Assembly (NCBI GenBank): GCA_020351895.1
Contig: CP070672.1
Coordinates: 205,885-212,755, forward strand
DNA: 6,871 nucleotides
Source: Thermoplasmata archaeon
Lineage (GTDB): Archaea > Thermoplasmatota > Thermoplasmata > GCA-020350865
Reading direction: 5' to 3'
The notes under the pieces are model-generated. The model saw only the letters and a list, made by a program, of their open reading frames with translations. It was not told where the DNA came from and did not search any database. The position numbers and the translations under genes are program-made. Position 1 is the first letter of the stretch, and each line of letters opens with the position of its first letter. This document shows, one piece after another, positions 6,840-6,871 of the stretch.

Positions 6840-6871
6840 GGGCCTGTAGCTCAGCTATATCCGTGGAGTCG
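6840..6871 (-). repeat. Repeat unit 4, partial (cut by window edge)
   Basis: The exact 16-mer (6840-6855), the stem B arm (6853-6857), a 5-base variable stretch and GTGGAG (6863-6868) are present, followed by TCG at the edge. All visible bases fit the fold of units 2 and 3, so the array continues beyond the window. Confidence 0.75.

Larger units (their letters stand above)
6602..6871 (-). repeat. Tandem array of about 80-bp structured repeats, at least four copies, cut by the window edge
   Basis: The 16-mer GGGCCTGTAGCTCAGC occurs exactly at 6602-6617, 6681-6696, 6761-6776 and 6840-6855, a spacing of 79, 80 and 79 bases. Each copy then has a variable 4-5 base stretch, a strongly paired hairpin (GTGGAG/CTCCAC or its compensated variant), a second arm and a 15-23 base linker that is not conserved. 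The conserved parts are those that pair, not a simple direct repeat with random spacers. There is no open reading frame across it. The minus strand is favoured as the RNA strand (see the units). The array lies upstream of the protease promoter and continues outside the window. I know no named family that matches. Confidence 0.85.

Noticed and set aside
6602..6871. CRISPR array
   Set aside because: The exact repeat is only 16 bases, and the sequence between copies is itself conserved and paired rather than unique spacer. No cas gene is visible.

Overview
The window looks archaeal, most likely from a euryarchaeal or Thermoplasmata-like lineage, although nothing here fixes the taxon. The evidence is a good archaeal-style TATA box upstream of one transcription unit, secreted proteins rich in N-X-S/T sequons, and two subtilisin-like proteases anchored by a C-terminal membrane helix. 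All convincing genes lie on the minus strand. A bacterial source is not formally excluded.

Layout, reading the minus strand 5' to 3' (right to left). Positions 6602-6871 hold three complete copies and one cut copy of a 79-80 bp tandem repeat that runs off the window. Each copy opens on the plus strand with the same 16 bases, which look like the 5' end of a tRNA. Read on the minus strand, the repeats fold into a long hairpin with paired tandem G.A steps and GNRA-type loops. Compensatory and G.U changes between copies favour the minus strand. Next is an AT-rich stretch (6419-6601) with two interleaved 9-bp inverted repeats and a TATA-like promoter at about 6471-6490. That promoter serves a two-gene protease unit: an 815-residue membrane-anchored subtilase (3971-6418), then a 777-residue paralogue (1606-3939) after a gap of 31 bases. 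Positions 1040-1605 are non-coding and hold a candidate promoter and a strong ribosome binding site for the last gene. That gene (1039 down to 1, truncated by the window edge) encodes a secreted protein of unknown family.

Both proteases have the same plan: signal peptide, I9-like propeptide, complete S8 Asp/His/Asn/Ser catalytic domain, beta-rich C-terminal region with an Asp/Asn-rich calcium-type loop, and a transmembrane anchor. They probably arose by tandem duplication and digest protein outside the cell while attached to it. Their C-termini differ: the upstream copy ends in a Thr/Pro/Gln-rich tail of about 50 residues, while the downstream copy has only a short basic tail. The partial secreted protein has its own promoter region and may be a separate unit.

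The most unusual element is the repeat array at the right edge. It fits no standard class I can name and is the best candidate for something undescribed.
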